DNA of 64,000 nt, from positions 27,626,001 through 27,690,000 of the forward strand of contig JAZBRS010000039.1 in the NCBI GenBank assembly GCA_037176725.1, in the 5' to 3' direction. Position numbers and translations under genes: made by a program. How positions within the stretch are numbered: position 1 is the stretch's first letter; each line of letters begins with the position of its first letter. Below are positions 12,119-22,852 of the stretch, in pieces. This DNA is from Posidonia oceanica. Taxonomy: Eukaryota > Streptophyta > Magnoliopsida > Alismatales > Posidoniaceae. The notes beneath the pieces are model-generated. The model searched no databases and was not told where the DNA came from. It saw only the letters and a list, made by a program, of their open reading frames with translations.

Positions 12119-12515
12119 TGCATGAAGAAAAAGAAATGCAGGTTTTTAGGGTTTTTTGCTGTTTTTATGCTTTTTATGATTTTTGACATGGCAAGAAAAC
12201 ACAAAAAAAAACAAAGGAAAGACAGTGCAGGAAACAAAAGAGAGGTAAGAAAAACTTACCTGTCAGCAACCTCGGGAGGGAGGTGCTGGGTTTGCCCCTA
12301 CGCTGCTAATGCTGTCGGCGAGATCTACTGTCGGCAGTGCGGGGAGCACTAGGGCTGCTGATGCTGGAGAAGGAGCTTACCTAGATGGTGTTACGACTGG
12401 GCTTGCTGTTGATTCCGCCATTGCGCTTCCGAGCGTCCCCTGGACAAACAGGGAGGGATAGGAAGGGGGGATTGCGCCGATGGGATCGGAAGGGCCCACC
12501 AGAGCAAAGCTGAAT

Positions 12516-14707
12516 TCAAAGAAGATTGGGGTAGGCCCCCGAGGTCCGGGTGTCCTCGGAGCCCGTAGGCTCAGAAGAGGAAGGGCCAGCTATGCTAGGG
12601 TGTGCAAGTGCAGGCGCAGGTGTGTGAGCAGCCTCCTGCGGATTGACGACGAGGGTCCCGTTGTCAATCAGGTCCTGAACGACATCCCGGAGAGTGAGGC
12701 AATTATCCGTCGAATGCCCCGGGGCTCGATGGTAATCGCAAAGCTTGCTCGCATCGTACCACCTCGGAAGAGGACTTGGTGGCAGGCGAGTTTCCTGAAG
12801 CCTCAGGAGCGACACAACCTGGGGAAAGACGGCGCGTAGCGGCTCGCCAAGTGGGGTGAAGTCGCTCTTTGCGTGGCGAACTCGTCTCTACCTAGGCTGT
12901 CGTCCTTGCCGAGCTGGTGCGATGTGATGCATTGGCTCAACGGTGACAGTGTGTGCGGTGGGTGCATAAATAGGTGCAGGCACTAGTAGAAAAGGATCTG
13001 ACTGACTTTCTGTAAAGGCAGGCACCTCAGGAGGACCAGCGCATGCGGCGGCGTGCTGCTTGGAGCAATCGGAAGCGGAGTTGTTGCTGCTGCTGCTGCT
13101 GCGGCGATTGCTGTTGCTGTCGGCCTACCTAGCCAATGCGGAAAGTGTAGGGAAACGCCCACTCTGTAGTGAGCTTTCCATGCGGGCGCTAGCCCTAATC
13201 AGCGATGCAAAAATAGTGGTGTGCTGGATGCAAAGCAGAGTCCCTGTCGCTGGCAGTGCCCTTTTGACGATCATCTCGATAGAATCCTCCTTGGAGAGCC
13301 TATCTCTGACCTAGGCGGCTGTGGAGCGCCAGCGACCAACATACTCCTCGAATGGCTCTTGGGGCCTCTGCCGGATGGCGACGAGATCCTCCCTCTTGGG
13401 GATCAAGTCGAGGTTGAAAGCATATTGCTCAAGGAAAGCCTGAGAAAGACCAGTCCAAGTTTGAACCGTGGCCGTGTCAAGGGACGTGAACCACCTGAGC
13501 ACGGGGTCGGTTAAACTTTTCTGGAATAGGCGGATAAGGAGCCTTTCATCAGCCTGAAGCTGAGAAAGATCCCCGCAATACGCCTTCAGATGCAAGATGG
13601 GGCAGCCTCTACCATCATATTTATCGAAGTCCGGGATGCGGAACTTCGAAGGGAGTGCGGCCTTGGGAAAGAGACAGAGGTCGCGAAATTGGTAAGGTTG
13701 GCGGTCCTGGCCTTGCACTTGACGAAGTGCTCTCTCTAGATCACCCAACTTGGTAAGGAAGGCATCAGAGGCTGCTGTTGGCAGGGTTGTGCAGTAGAGG
13801 CAAGGACCACGTATGCTATGCGGGTCACGCGAGAGCGCTCCTCCGGATCCACCATCACGCCACCTGGTGTCGTAGCGTGAGGGCCAGCATACCCATGCGA
13901 GGGTGCAAAGTGTGGTGCTATGAATGCAGGAGTCTGAACCTGATGCAAGGAAGATGGATAGATAATATGCTGTGCAGTGTGAGGTGTAGTGCAGGGGAGC
14001 AGCAGTTGTTGCACTGGCACGGTGTCAGGCAACAAGCTTAAGGGGTGCTGTGCTCCTGCCAATCCAGAAGGCTGGCCACCAGAGGAAGGAGTTGTATGCA
14101 GTGCAAGGTGCTGTGCAGGTGTAGGAGGCTGAAAATGCGCCCCCATTGCCAGAGCCGTGAGGAGCCGGGGCGATGAAAAGGGCGAAGGTGCAGTGTAGCG
14201 AGCCTGCAGGGCTACAGAGGGCAGCACTGGAACCTCAAGGGTTGAGCGGGAAGAGTAGGCCATAGTCGGGTCGAGTGCCAGAGCCATGCTTCATAGCCTA
14301 TCGGCCTTAGCCAATAAATGCTGCGCTTGCAAGGCAGAGAACGCACTGACCGACGGGCTGGGGCACAAGGAGGTGCCCGCCAGAGGAGGTGCGGAAACCA
14401 AGGAAGCAACAAGAGTGGATCCTATGCAAAGGGTAGCCGTAGAAGGTTGAATTCTCGAGACGGGAAGGCCCTGGGATGGAACAAAAGGCGACGCTCCTGG
14501 AGCCAGAGTGGCGGTCACTGCGGTAGACGCAGTGACAAGCTCCAGGTCGGCTGGGGTCGACCCTTGATCCAGATGAAGGGGCTGGGAGGTCTCCTGCACC
14601 AGAAGTGGAGAGGAGACAAGGGACACCAAAGCAAGGGAAGGAGAGACCGAAATCGGTACCTCTCCTGACGCTAATGAGGAAGGAGGCTCGCCGATATGCT
14701 GGGCCAT
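12516..14707 (-). pseudogene. gag: TE-2 gag
   Basis: The only coding remnant of TE-2. From the Met at 14707 it gives a Pro/Ser/Ala-rich N-terminal part, a His/Pro-rich middle (L-H-G-Y-A-G-P-H-A-like context), then the retrotransposon gag core at 13748-13311 (M-G-D-L-E-R-A-L at its start, L-F-Q-K-S-L, R-W-F-T-S-L-D, V-P/I-P-K-R-E-D-L, E-Y-V-G-R-W). The zinc knuckle at 12740-12699 is C-D-Y-H-R-A-P-G-H-S-T-D-N-C. Breaks: TGA at 14291-14293, a frameshift near 13790, and TAG at 13311-13313. That last stop is shared with TE-4 at the same codon, so it predates their separation. The end at 12516 matches the terminal stop of TE-4 gag. Confidence 0.88.
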
Positions 14708-15806
14708 AGCGGACGGCGGGCAAAAGCAAATAGGTCTGCGGCTGAAGGCAAGGATACAAGACCTAAGGAGAGTTACTATCGGAGGTGACAGGTAGCTCAG
14801 AGACAGAGAGGGACGCTCAAGAACCTAGCTGAAGGAGCCCGCACCTACCTGCAAAACAAATAAACGTGTTAGAGGTTGGATGCAAAAAGGAGTTATCAGG
14901 GGTGGCATGATGCAGATGAATGCTCTAATATTCGCTCTCTTACCATGCATGTCCTGAATAGATGACCTACCAGGACGCACTCATGGGTAATGGGATTGTG
15001 CAGACTCCAGGTCAGAAAAAAGGCTCCCGTCTCGACCCTGCCAAAGCTTAGGTATAACGGGTGGTGCATTGGTGGCCTCGACCCTGCTAGAAGCATAGGT
15101 GGTACCCTCCAATAACACCAACGCGACCCCTGGATAAGGGGGGACAGACCGATCTACTCACACCACGCCAAAGCGTTGGGAGCAAGAGACCAGGACTATC
15201 CTTCTCAGACTGTGGGTTGACTCAGATGAGAAGAATGCATGCTTTCTAAATGCTGATGCAAATGCTTTAGAGCGTTTTACTTGTGTTTTATTAACCAAAG
15301 GGGAAAATTGCAAGTTTTGGCCCTAGTTGTGCTTAGATGTTATTACCTTGCTTTATTGTGGCTTTGAGATTAAGTAAAAAGGGAAGCAAGCAAGTCTCTA
15401 CTATCCTGGGCATGGCTTGTGCGAAGGGGAGAGAAACAAGAAGTCATGGCATGCAAGCAATTCACCCAGCAAAACAAAAAGCATGGGCATGGCATGTGCG
15501 AGTGTATATGGTCACGATAGTGAAGAGAAAACACTCACCATGTCAAAAGCAGGCATGCATGGCATGTGCGTGTGCAGTGGCATAGAAAATGTGCAAAGCA
15601 AAGCATTCATCACCCAAAAAGCATGTATGGTGCCAAGCAATTATTTAGACATGTGATGCAGGAGAATAAAGTAGCGCAAGCAATCATGGCATAAAGCAGG
15701 CAAATAAACAAGCAAGCAGGTAAGTAGGTAAAGCAGGGGAAAGCAAAAGGCAAGCAAAACACCAAAGCAAGAGGCGAGAAGGCCAAGGCAAAAGCCAGAG
15801 TACTGC
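14708..15806 (-). other. TE-2 5' leader
   Basis: Non-coding leader between PBS and gag, alignable by eye with the leaders at 30506-31525, 33872-34971 and 51566-52613. Shared words are the GGTTAATAAAACG motif, the block around AGTCTGAGAA, and a stem-loop CCCCT-TATCC-AGGGG (plus coordinates 15127-15141). Such leaders usually carry dimerisation and packaging signals; that role is inferred. Confidence 0.7.
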
Positions 15807-15824
15807 TCCCCAGCCGACTCACCA
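15807..15824 (-). other. TE-2 primer-binding site (tRNA-Arg type)
   Basis: One base after the LTR end, the minus strand reads TGGTGAGTCGGCTGGGGA. It matches the perfect site at 30488-30505 (TGGCGACTCCACTGGGGA) with four differences. That site is complementary to the 3' end of plant tRNA-Arg(ACG) as I recall it. Confidence 0.8.
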
Positions 15825-15825
15825 C

Positions 15826-18800
15826 TGTAGTAATCCTGAATTTTAATCATCCATGCACATTACCAAAGCTTGTGTGCATCGATCAAAATAGGCTCACTAT
15901 ATGCGACTGGATCCGAGGGAAGAACTCGACTCGGAAATGCTGGCAATAGAAAAGAAAAGAAATGATAAGACAATTCGGAGTCGCCACTGGGTCTAATGAA
16001 TTGGAAGACAAGGAAAACCAGGGGGTAAAGCATGAAAAGACATGCTGAACCAGATGCAAGGAGGGGCAAAGAGATATTATGCTAAGCTAAGCTATGCTAT
16101 GCTACTATGCTATGCTATGCTATGCTATGACTCAAGCCTAGGATAAGGGAAAGGTCGATGCGAGCCAAGAGAAAGGGCAAGGACTCCTGTTACGCACGGG
16201 GAAGGTGTTAGGCACCCTGATACGTCCGAGAGTCGGTCTTTCTTAGGCAATCTCGCACTAATGCAGGGAATTACTAGCCTAATGCCTAAATGCCTTAAAT
16301 GCTTACCTACTATGCATTGAAAATAAACGTGATATCTAAGTGCTCAGCCACGCTGCTAGTGTTCCGAACTGGACGGACCTAGGTTCATGAGAACTCCTAA
16401 GCAGTAAGCATCACGGCCCTATATGCAGATGCTGGCGATAAAACAAAACGGTGGGGAAACCAAGCAATGCAGGCGACATGCAAGCGACAAAGCAAAGTAG
16501 GTGTGGAAAACGGTGCGAAAATGCGGAAAACAATGCAAGGCATGGAAAACGGTGCAGAAGGCGGAAAGCAATGCAAAAGGGTGTGGAAAACCATGCAAAG
16601 GAGCGGGAAAACAATCCAAAATGCAGAAAATGGGGCAAAGTGTGGAAAACGAGGCAAAATGGGGTGCAAAATCAAAACAAAGGGGTGGGTAACATACGTC
16701 GGGGTTGCAACAAGCCAAAGAAGCAATAAAACGCAAGAAACGGCGAACGAAACAAAATCTGCGCTTTAAAATGGCTGTCAGCCATCTGCAAGCATTGGAC
16801 GCTGGCAACACCAGCGTCCAACATTGGATGCTAGTATTGTTGGCGTCCAACACCTGCTGCAGATAGACAGCATGCATTTTTTGGAAAACCATGCATTCTA
16901 ACTATATGGATGCAATACATATGCAAATATGCAACTAAATGGGTGCTAGACATGCAAATCTAACCTAACAGAAGATTAGAAGGGGAATCAGAACAAGGAG
17001 CATGCCAGAATCCAAGATCAAAGCATGCAGGTTGTTGGACGCCTGTAGGCTAGGCGTCCAACGTTAGACACCAGAGAGGCTGGTGTCCAACAAGAACAGA
17101 AGATAGAGGAGTGAAGGGAGCATACAAGAGATAGAGGAGACTTGGGATCATGCATTTGGGCTACTGGGATTGAGCTGGGGGCAAACAAGCAGGCATGGGA
17201 AACATAAAAAGTTGATTCAGGGCTTACCTGTGCTAAGTGCCAGGCCAGAGGCACAACCAGGGCATTGTACGTGAGCTAGGCCGGCGTCCAACGTTGGACG
17301 CCAGCACCAGCAGCGTACAACGCTCTGGGAGGCACAACACACAAAAAGGCATGCACAAAAACAAGCAAATAATTTAAAGAAAATAAATAACGGTTGCTGA
17401 AGAAGCTAGGCATGCATAAGAACATAGGGAATAAACAAATAAGCAAAATCAGGGAAGCATGCAAGCTTAAAGCAAAAGGAAGAGAAACCAGGACGTTGGC
17501 CACTAGAGCCAGCAGTGCCCAACGTTGGACGCTGGAGGCTCTGGCGTCCAACGAACCAGACCAGCAGACCTACCTATTCTAAAAGGGGGAGCTCAACTTA
17601 GACCCCACCTACATGCATGTAGCTACTGCAACATGCCATAACAGAAAAGGAAGCATTGAAAGCAAGCATGGCAAGCATTTAAGTCAAGGAAAAACCAAAA
17701 GGAAGGACATGCATAAGAGAAGCAGGCTTTAAACTTTGCGAAAAGGAGTAAACAGCTTAGAAAAATCCTAGCAAACCTAAACATGGTTGCCATAGGGGCC
17801 AGGCATCTCTAAGCAAGCATGGATGAGATTATAACATCAAAAATATGCATGGAGTAGGCATGGCAGCAAAGCAAAGCAAGTAGAGACGTTAGACGCTAGT
17901 TGAACCAGCGTCCAACGTTGGACGCTCCTCACCCTAGTGTCCAACGAAGCCAGAAGACAGATGGATATCAGAGCATGCAAAGGAACTCAAACAAGTATGG
18001 GACAAGTAGATAGGCATGGCACAGCATCAAAAAGCATTAAAGAAAGCATATGGCATATACTTGCAAAGAAGCATGCAAAGGAAAAGCATGGGAAGCATTC
18101 AAACAAGGGCAAAGCAAAGCAGGCTGTTGGACGCCGGCCTATGCCGCATCCAACGTTAGACGCACTAGTTGGTGCGTCCAACACACTGAACTTCCTCATA
18201 GATGTGAATCACATCCAAAACGAGCTAAAAACTTGTAAAAAAAGGCGTGGGGACGTAGCACTATGCATGCATGACTACAGGGGATAGGTGGCTTACTTTT
18301 TCATGGGCTGGAACGCCGGGTCGACGAAGTTCGCCGGAGTTGCAGGTGTGCTGCGGCAGCAAGTTCTGTGAGGTCTCCTAGGCAGCTCGAAGCATCGAAG
18401 GAGTGTGCAGCTGGTTGCAGATGAGGATGGGAGTCGCTTCTACGCTCTAGTGGTGGGAATTCTCTCATTGGCTCTGTGTGGTGAGAGTGGCAATGGGTTG
18501 AAGGTGCTGGTTTTGTGCAAATGCATGGGTTCTTGAGCTTGGTAGAGGATTAGCAGGCCGAATTCTAACGAGCCCAGGTGCTGGCAGGTGCGGGTGAGAG
18601 TGTAGAGGCCATGTGCAATGTCAGAGGAGGGCGTGGGCATTGGCAGGAGGCCAGCGAAGGTGAGGCGGTGGCTGACACGGGCGGCGGAAGTCTGGCTTGG
18701 CAGTGAGATGTGTGAGAGCTTGTTTTGGGCTGAAATGGAGGAGAGATGGGTAGTAACTCAAGCTTGGAAGGTAGTGGATGGCGTGGAGTGGAGGAAGGGA

Positions 18801-19188
18801 CGGGTAGTAAGTGTGGGGAGGCGGTGGAGTGGATGGACGGTGAGCCGAAGGGGGCGGAGCTACCGCTGCTGCACTCGAGTCGTTGGATGCCAGACCAAAG
18901 GGCGTCCAACGTTGGACGTTGGCATAGGCCATGTCCAACGTTGGACGCTGCCTGTTCCAACGTCCAACACACTCAGGTGGCCAAAGCTGCAAATGGGCTT
19001 AGGCTTGGGCCTAGAAGTGTTGTAAAAGGTGCAAATAGCTTAGGTAAAAGCTTCTAGGGTTTGGGGTGAAGTTTTGGGTTTGGAAATGGGTTGGAAAATG
19101 GATTTGATAAGGGAAGCCAATCTAGAGTCCACACACGAGCCTGCAAAAGAACAACCAACTTCCAAGCTGTCCGAATGGGGTGTCTATA
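15826..19188 (-). repeat. TE-2 LTR (5' LTR in element orientation)
   Basis: A 3363-bp direct repeat of 5119-8443. The plus-strand end reads TCTATA instead of CTACA, one C-to-T change in the terminal dinucleotide. It contains the same seven ACGT-palindrome clusters (near 16791, 17034, 17280, 17500, 17885, 18124 and 18882) and the (TATGC)n run at about 16086-16130. Confidence 0.93.
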
Positions 19189-19193
19189 ATACC
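19189..19193. repeat. Target site duplication ATACC, right copy (TE-2)
   Basis: Second copy of the 5-bp duplication flanking TE-2; see 5114-5118. Confidence 0.93.
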
Positions 19194-19821
19194 CAGTTCA
19201 GCTCTTGTGCCGGCATGATCCTATCAAGTTCCTCTTTCAGAAGCCGGCTTTGGTGGGCAGATGTGTCAAGTGGCAGGTGTTGTTATCTCAGTACGACATC
19301 ACCTTCGTCACGCAGAAATCCATGAAGGGCCAGGCCATGGCAGATCACCTTGTTGATTTTCCTCTGCCTGAATACCAACCACTCCAGACGCAGTTCCTTG
19401 ATGAGGACATTCTTTTTGCAATGGAGGACTCTGAAGAGAAAGACCTTGAGGACCAGGAGCAATGGCAGTTGTACTTTGATGGCGTTGTCAACAAGAAGGG
19501 CCGAGGCGTAGGTGCAGTGCTGACTATGCCCCAGGGACAGATGATTCCTTTTGCGAGGAAGTTGACTTTCACATGCACAAACAATGAAGCGGAATATGAA
19601 GCATGCATCCTGGGATTGAAAGTCACCCTCAAGCATAAGGTGCAGAAGCTGCATGTGCCATCCATTTACCCAATGGTCGAGGCAAATTTCGACCTAACTG
19701 GCGTGGCCCCTTTGTGGTCAAACAGATCTTCCGGGGTAGCGCTGTAACTCTTGAGGACATGGACTAGGTCTAGCAGTCCGAGCCGGTCAACTTGTGTTAC
19801 CTCAAGAAGTACTATCAGTAG
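19194..19821 (+). pseudogene. pol: TE-1 RNase H, archaeal-type RNase H (partial) and integrase stub
   Basis: The frame resumes with C-R-H-D-P (first, native RNase H), the linker Q-Y-D-I-T-F-V-T-Q-K-S-M-K-G-Q-A, and then a second RNase H of the archaeal type typical of Tat elements (L-Y-F-D-G-V-V-N-K-K-G-R-G; N-N-E-A-E-Y-E-A). At about 19656 the sequence jumps to what corresponds to TE-3 position ~60580, near the integrase C-terminus. Some 1.36 kb is therefore missing relative to TE-3: the end of the second RNase H and nearly all of integrase. The joint also shifts the frame. The remaining C-terminal tail ends with Y-L-K-K-Y-Y-Q-stop at 19819-19821, as in TE-3. Confidence 0.85.
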
Positions 19822-21164
19822 CCTGGAGCAACCATTGCAAACCCTTCTTCTCCATCCCACCTTTTGTACTCCCATCCCTTGCACGTTTCCATTCCTCTTT
19901 TCGTCCTACCTCCCCCATCTTTACCCCTATGCATCTCCATACATCGCTTTGCTCTATCTTCCACATTTTTTATCACTGCATGCCCGTACATTCCGTCTCT
20001 CACCCCTTTTATAATCATCATCGTCATCCTCTTAAATCATGCATCGCATATTGCCCGGTGATGAAAATCGGAAGTGCTTGCCTACTTTGGAAGGAGTCTC
20101 CCGACCTCAGCTGACACTACTTAGATGTCTTCGCTAGTGAGGGAGCCACCACTCAGTGAGCACGGGCAAAATGCCCAAACATCTAAGGACTTACACTCCT
20201 AGAAGAATGCTAGGCGTTAGCCTAAAAGGAATACATGCCTATGCCTGGATGCACAAGAAAAGAAAGAAAGAGAAAGCCAAAGTTCACACCCGAAGATCCT
20301 AGCCTCCATGTCTCAGAAGCTAGGCACCCATTTCCTCTAGGGTAGGGATAGCGGAGACCTGCAAGCCAAAAAAAAAAAAAGAAACAAAAAAAAAACAAGA
20401 AGAAAAGAAAGAGAATGATAGAAAAGAAAAAAGGGAGAAACAAAAGTCATCTCCAAAAATAAAGGCAAGCAGAGTAATCCTGCACCCTTTCACCAATCCC
20501 AGAGAAGAGTCAAAATTCGAGCCAGGTCCTTCGTGTCTCCACGACAGGGATGGGGAGAGCCCTGCACACCTATATGGAAGCAAAAGAGACAAGAAAAAGG
20601 AAAAGAGTAAGTGTAAGTCCTTAAGAGTTTGGCATGTAGCCTGTCCTCTCTACACCACCACCAAACATCACCAACACCCTTTCCTGGAGTGCCACCAACA
20701 AGTTAGAAGTTTGAATAGAGTCCGGTGAGTCAGGGACCGCTCCCTTCCTATACAGCAGGCACCAAAGCACTCCCAATGCTGAGGGCAAACTACACCAATC
20801 ATAAATCATGCATACATCTGCATTTCCAATCATCTCCTCTCCCTTCAATCATTCCGTCTTGCAAGACTTGCTCTAGCACTGAGACAGTACTCCCACTCAG
20901 CACGTGTTGGCATCATCGAGCTGTGCTAGTCCAGAACTCCTGCTAGTCCCCACCCCCGTGCCAACAGAATCCCCCTACTTATATGTGTTTGACTGCTATG
21001 TTCTGAATGTTTACTGTTGAATATGTTGAACTGCTTTACCAGCTTCAGAATATGCTTTCAGTCAGTGATTATGTACCTGTATGAAATCTGATAATCTACA
21101 GTCTTGGTAACAGGTACCTGAAGACTTTGCAACAGCCATCTGCCTACATTCTGCAGTCTGCGCA
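19822..21164 (+). other. TE-1 non-coding region after pol
   Basis: About 1.3 kb without a supported gene. Patches match TE-3 60746-61600, for example the stretch with TAGATGTCT at ~20120 and the segment with CATGCATAC/CATTT at ~20810. It contains an A-rich low-complexity run near 20365-20460. Small frames here are T/A-rich artefacts. The last ~200 bases lead into the DUF7745-like ORF. Confidence 0.6.
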
Positions 21165-22367
21165 ATGGGTTTCCCTACTCTAGTGACCCCGGTGCACTGT
21201 TCTGAGATCCTGCGAGAGTGGATCGGTAAGCTTACCAAAGATGACTGCGAAAAGCTACGCCTATGGGGCATTCCAACCAAACTACTGAAGGCTGCTGATG
21301 TAGAAGTGAGCTGCCACCTTCTGTGTGCCGCTGCAAGGTTCTGGAAACTGGCACACCATGTCTTCCACTTTGGCAGAACTGAATTGACACCCACACTGGA
21401 AGAAGTGCGCCGAATCTGTGGCTTCTCCAAGATCATGGGACCGCCTATCTTCATGAGGCGTGATGGATACATTGCAGTCTTGAAATAGCTAACTGGGCTC
21501 TCTACTCAAAGTTGCCAGCAAAGACTGATCTGTACTAGCGGGCCCACACCTTTGCTTCGCCTAGCATACTTTGATGATATCATGGAAAAGTGCGCTGAAC
21601 TCGGAGACGAGCTGTGGCTCCGAGGATTTGTCACCCGTTTCCTAGGCAAGCTAGTCTTTACTCATGGCTGACTGACAGTGGCCATCGAGATCGCAGAGAT
21701 AGCACTTGCTGTGGTGACCCGGCAGATAGACCTGGCACCGGTTGTTCTGGCAGAAACATACCGCAGGCTGGATCGCATCTCACATCGTTGCCGCCACTTT
21801 CATGGCTGCGGAGCACTTATATAGGTCTGGCTAGCCACACACTTAGAGATGGACCTTCTGCGCCCCCAGGTGCATGCTTTTGAAGCCTACTGCAATAGCG
21901 GCCATGCCAAGACAGTCAAGAGCGTCAAGGAAGAATATGAGAGGCTATCAGAGCTGACGGATGACGTAGTAACCTGGCGCATCATCCCCTCCATGGCCGA
22001 ATCATTCACTGTCTTCTTCAGCTCATGCGACATGCGGCTGATTGTACTACCAGGATTCACTGTAGGTGTGGAATACCACCCTATCAGGGTCATGCACCAG
22101 TTCTGCTTCCAGCAGAGCGCCTTTGTTGACAGCACAGCGCCTAAGCTTCTTCAGACATATCCCCTCAGTACAACTACCCCAACAAAGGAGCTGGCCAATC
22201 TGATGCAGCATGGAGTGCGATCAACAAACATCGCAGCTGCGAGAGGCACAGGATGCACCCCTGAGTACGTCACCGAGGTGCAAGACCTCTGGCCCATCAG
22301 TGAAATCCCGCCAGGCGGTCCCCTGTTCCCTGACTCTGGGAAATCAAAGAAGGCCCGAACCATCTAG
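21165..22367 (+). pseudogene. TE-1 accessory ORF, DUF7745 / plant-mobile-domain-like (sense, intronless)
   Basis: One frame of 400 codons starting at an ATG (M-G-F-P-T-L-V-T-P-V-H-C-S-E). Features are E-V-S-C-H-L-L-C-A-A-A-R-F-W, T-P-T-L-E-E-V, L-A-E-T-Y-R-R-L-D and the H-F-H-G-C ... V-W-L-A block, a pattern I associate with the DUF7745 family, related to plant mobile domain proteins that are common as extra ORFs in plant retroelements. The function is unknown. Stops occur at 21486 (TAG), 21669 (TGA) and 21822 (TAG). Homology to TE-3 62213-63645 is clear over the whole length, but there the gene is antisense and has a 77-bp GT-AG intron. Here that position (21824/21825) is joined exactly, with no intron. 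The C-terminus is basic (K-S-K-K-A-R). Confidence 0.8.
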
Positions 22368-22852
22368 AGCATTTATGCAGCTGCTATGTAGTTTCCTTTC
22401 AAGTTATGCTGTATCTTTTGGCCTGCCACAGGCGTGTAACCAACAGTTCTATCTATGCAAAAGTGTTTTATGCTGTTTGCTTGCACTTCAAGACTGCTTA
22501 ATGCATTTCATGATCCTTGCCAATCATATCTTGAAGCCCCTGGCCAGACTTGCTGCCAACATGACGCAGGAAAGTCCTCAGCAATCAATCCAGAGTCAAG
22601 AATCTCTGCAGACCCACACCGTCAAGTTAAGCCATCAGGCACCCAGCCAAGTCTCTGCAGGGTTGGTACCCCAAACTACTTGTTTGACAAACACGTCAGT
22701 TTTGTCTATCCTTTGCTTTTCGATGCAAGGGGTGCTTTGACTATCCCCTGGTATCATCCTGATACCACGGGCATCTTTTTTAAATGTCTTGTGGTATAAC
22801 ACCCTGTCGTTCCCCCATTGATATGCCTGGATGTCACGGGCTCCTCTCTTTG
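22368..22852 (+). other. TE-1 spacer between accessory ORF and hairpin array
   Basis: Non-coding. Near 22748-22768 it contains GGTATCA-TCC-TGATACC, a perfect 7-bp hairpin. A related GGTATC-containing stretch occurs in TE-4 (~39650-39700) and TE-2 (~10264-10345). It looks like the first, divergent member of the hairpin series that follows. Confidence 0.5.

Larger units (their letters stand above)
8459..12515 (-). other. TE-2 post-gag non-coding region
   Basis: About 4 kb in the place where an autonomous element would carry pol. In element orientation it holds a first hairpin array (12118 to 11955), a segment matching TE-4 around 38300-38960 with a broken open frame (11479 to about 11080), a second longer hairpin array (10560 to 9996), a stretch shared with TE-4 near 39960-40680, and a zone rich in ATGC/TGCAT words (about 8940 to 8580) before the PPT. 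No pol motif (YVDD, DDE, HHCC) is visible. The similarity to TE-4 along the whole stretch shows it is the normal structure of this family and not a private deletion. Confidence 0.8.
5119..19188 (-). mobile_element. TE-2: non-autonomous gag-only Tat-type element (TR-GAG-like)
   Basis: A 14.07-kb element inserted in the pol gene of TE-1, in reverse orientation. In its own direction it has a 5' LTR (19188 to 15826), a PBS, about 1.1 kb of leader, a gag pseudogene (14707 to 12516), about 4 kb of non-coding DNA with hairpin arrays, a PPT and a 3' LTR (8443 to 5119). No protease, RT, RNase H or integrase homology is visible between gag and the PPT. Leader, PBS and PPT resemble those of the autonomous-type elements, implying movement in trans. 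In the first ~250 bp of the two LTRs I counted about 12 substitutions, mostly transitions, plus an 11-bp indel by eye, so it is older than TE-4. A 5-bp duplication flanks it. Confidence 0.9.

Noticed and set aside
20222..20592. Phe/Leu-rich minus-strand frames resembling a membrane protein
   Set aside because: They arise from an A-rich low-complexity run (about 20365-20460) in non-coding retroelement sequence and are not conserved in TE-3.
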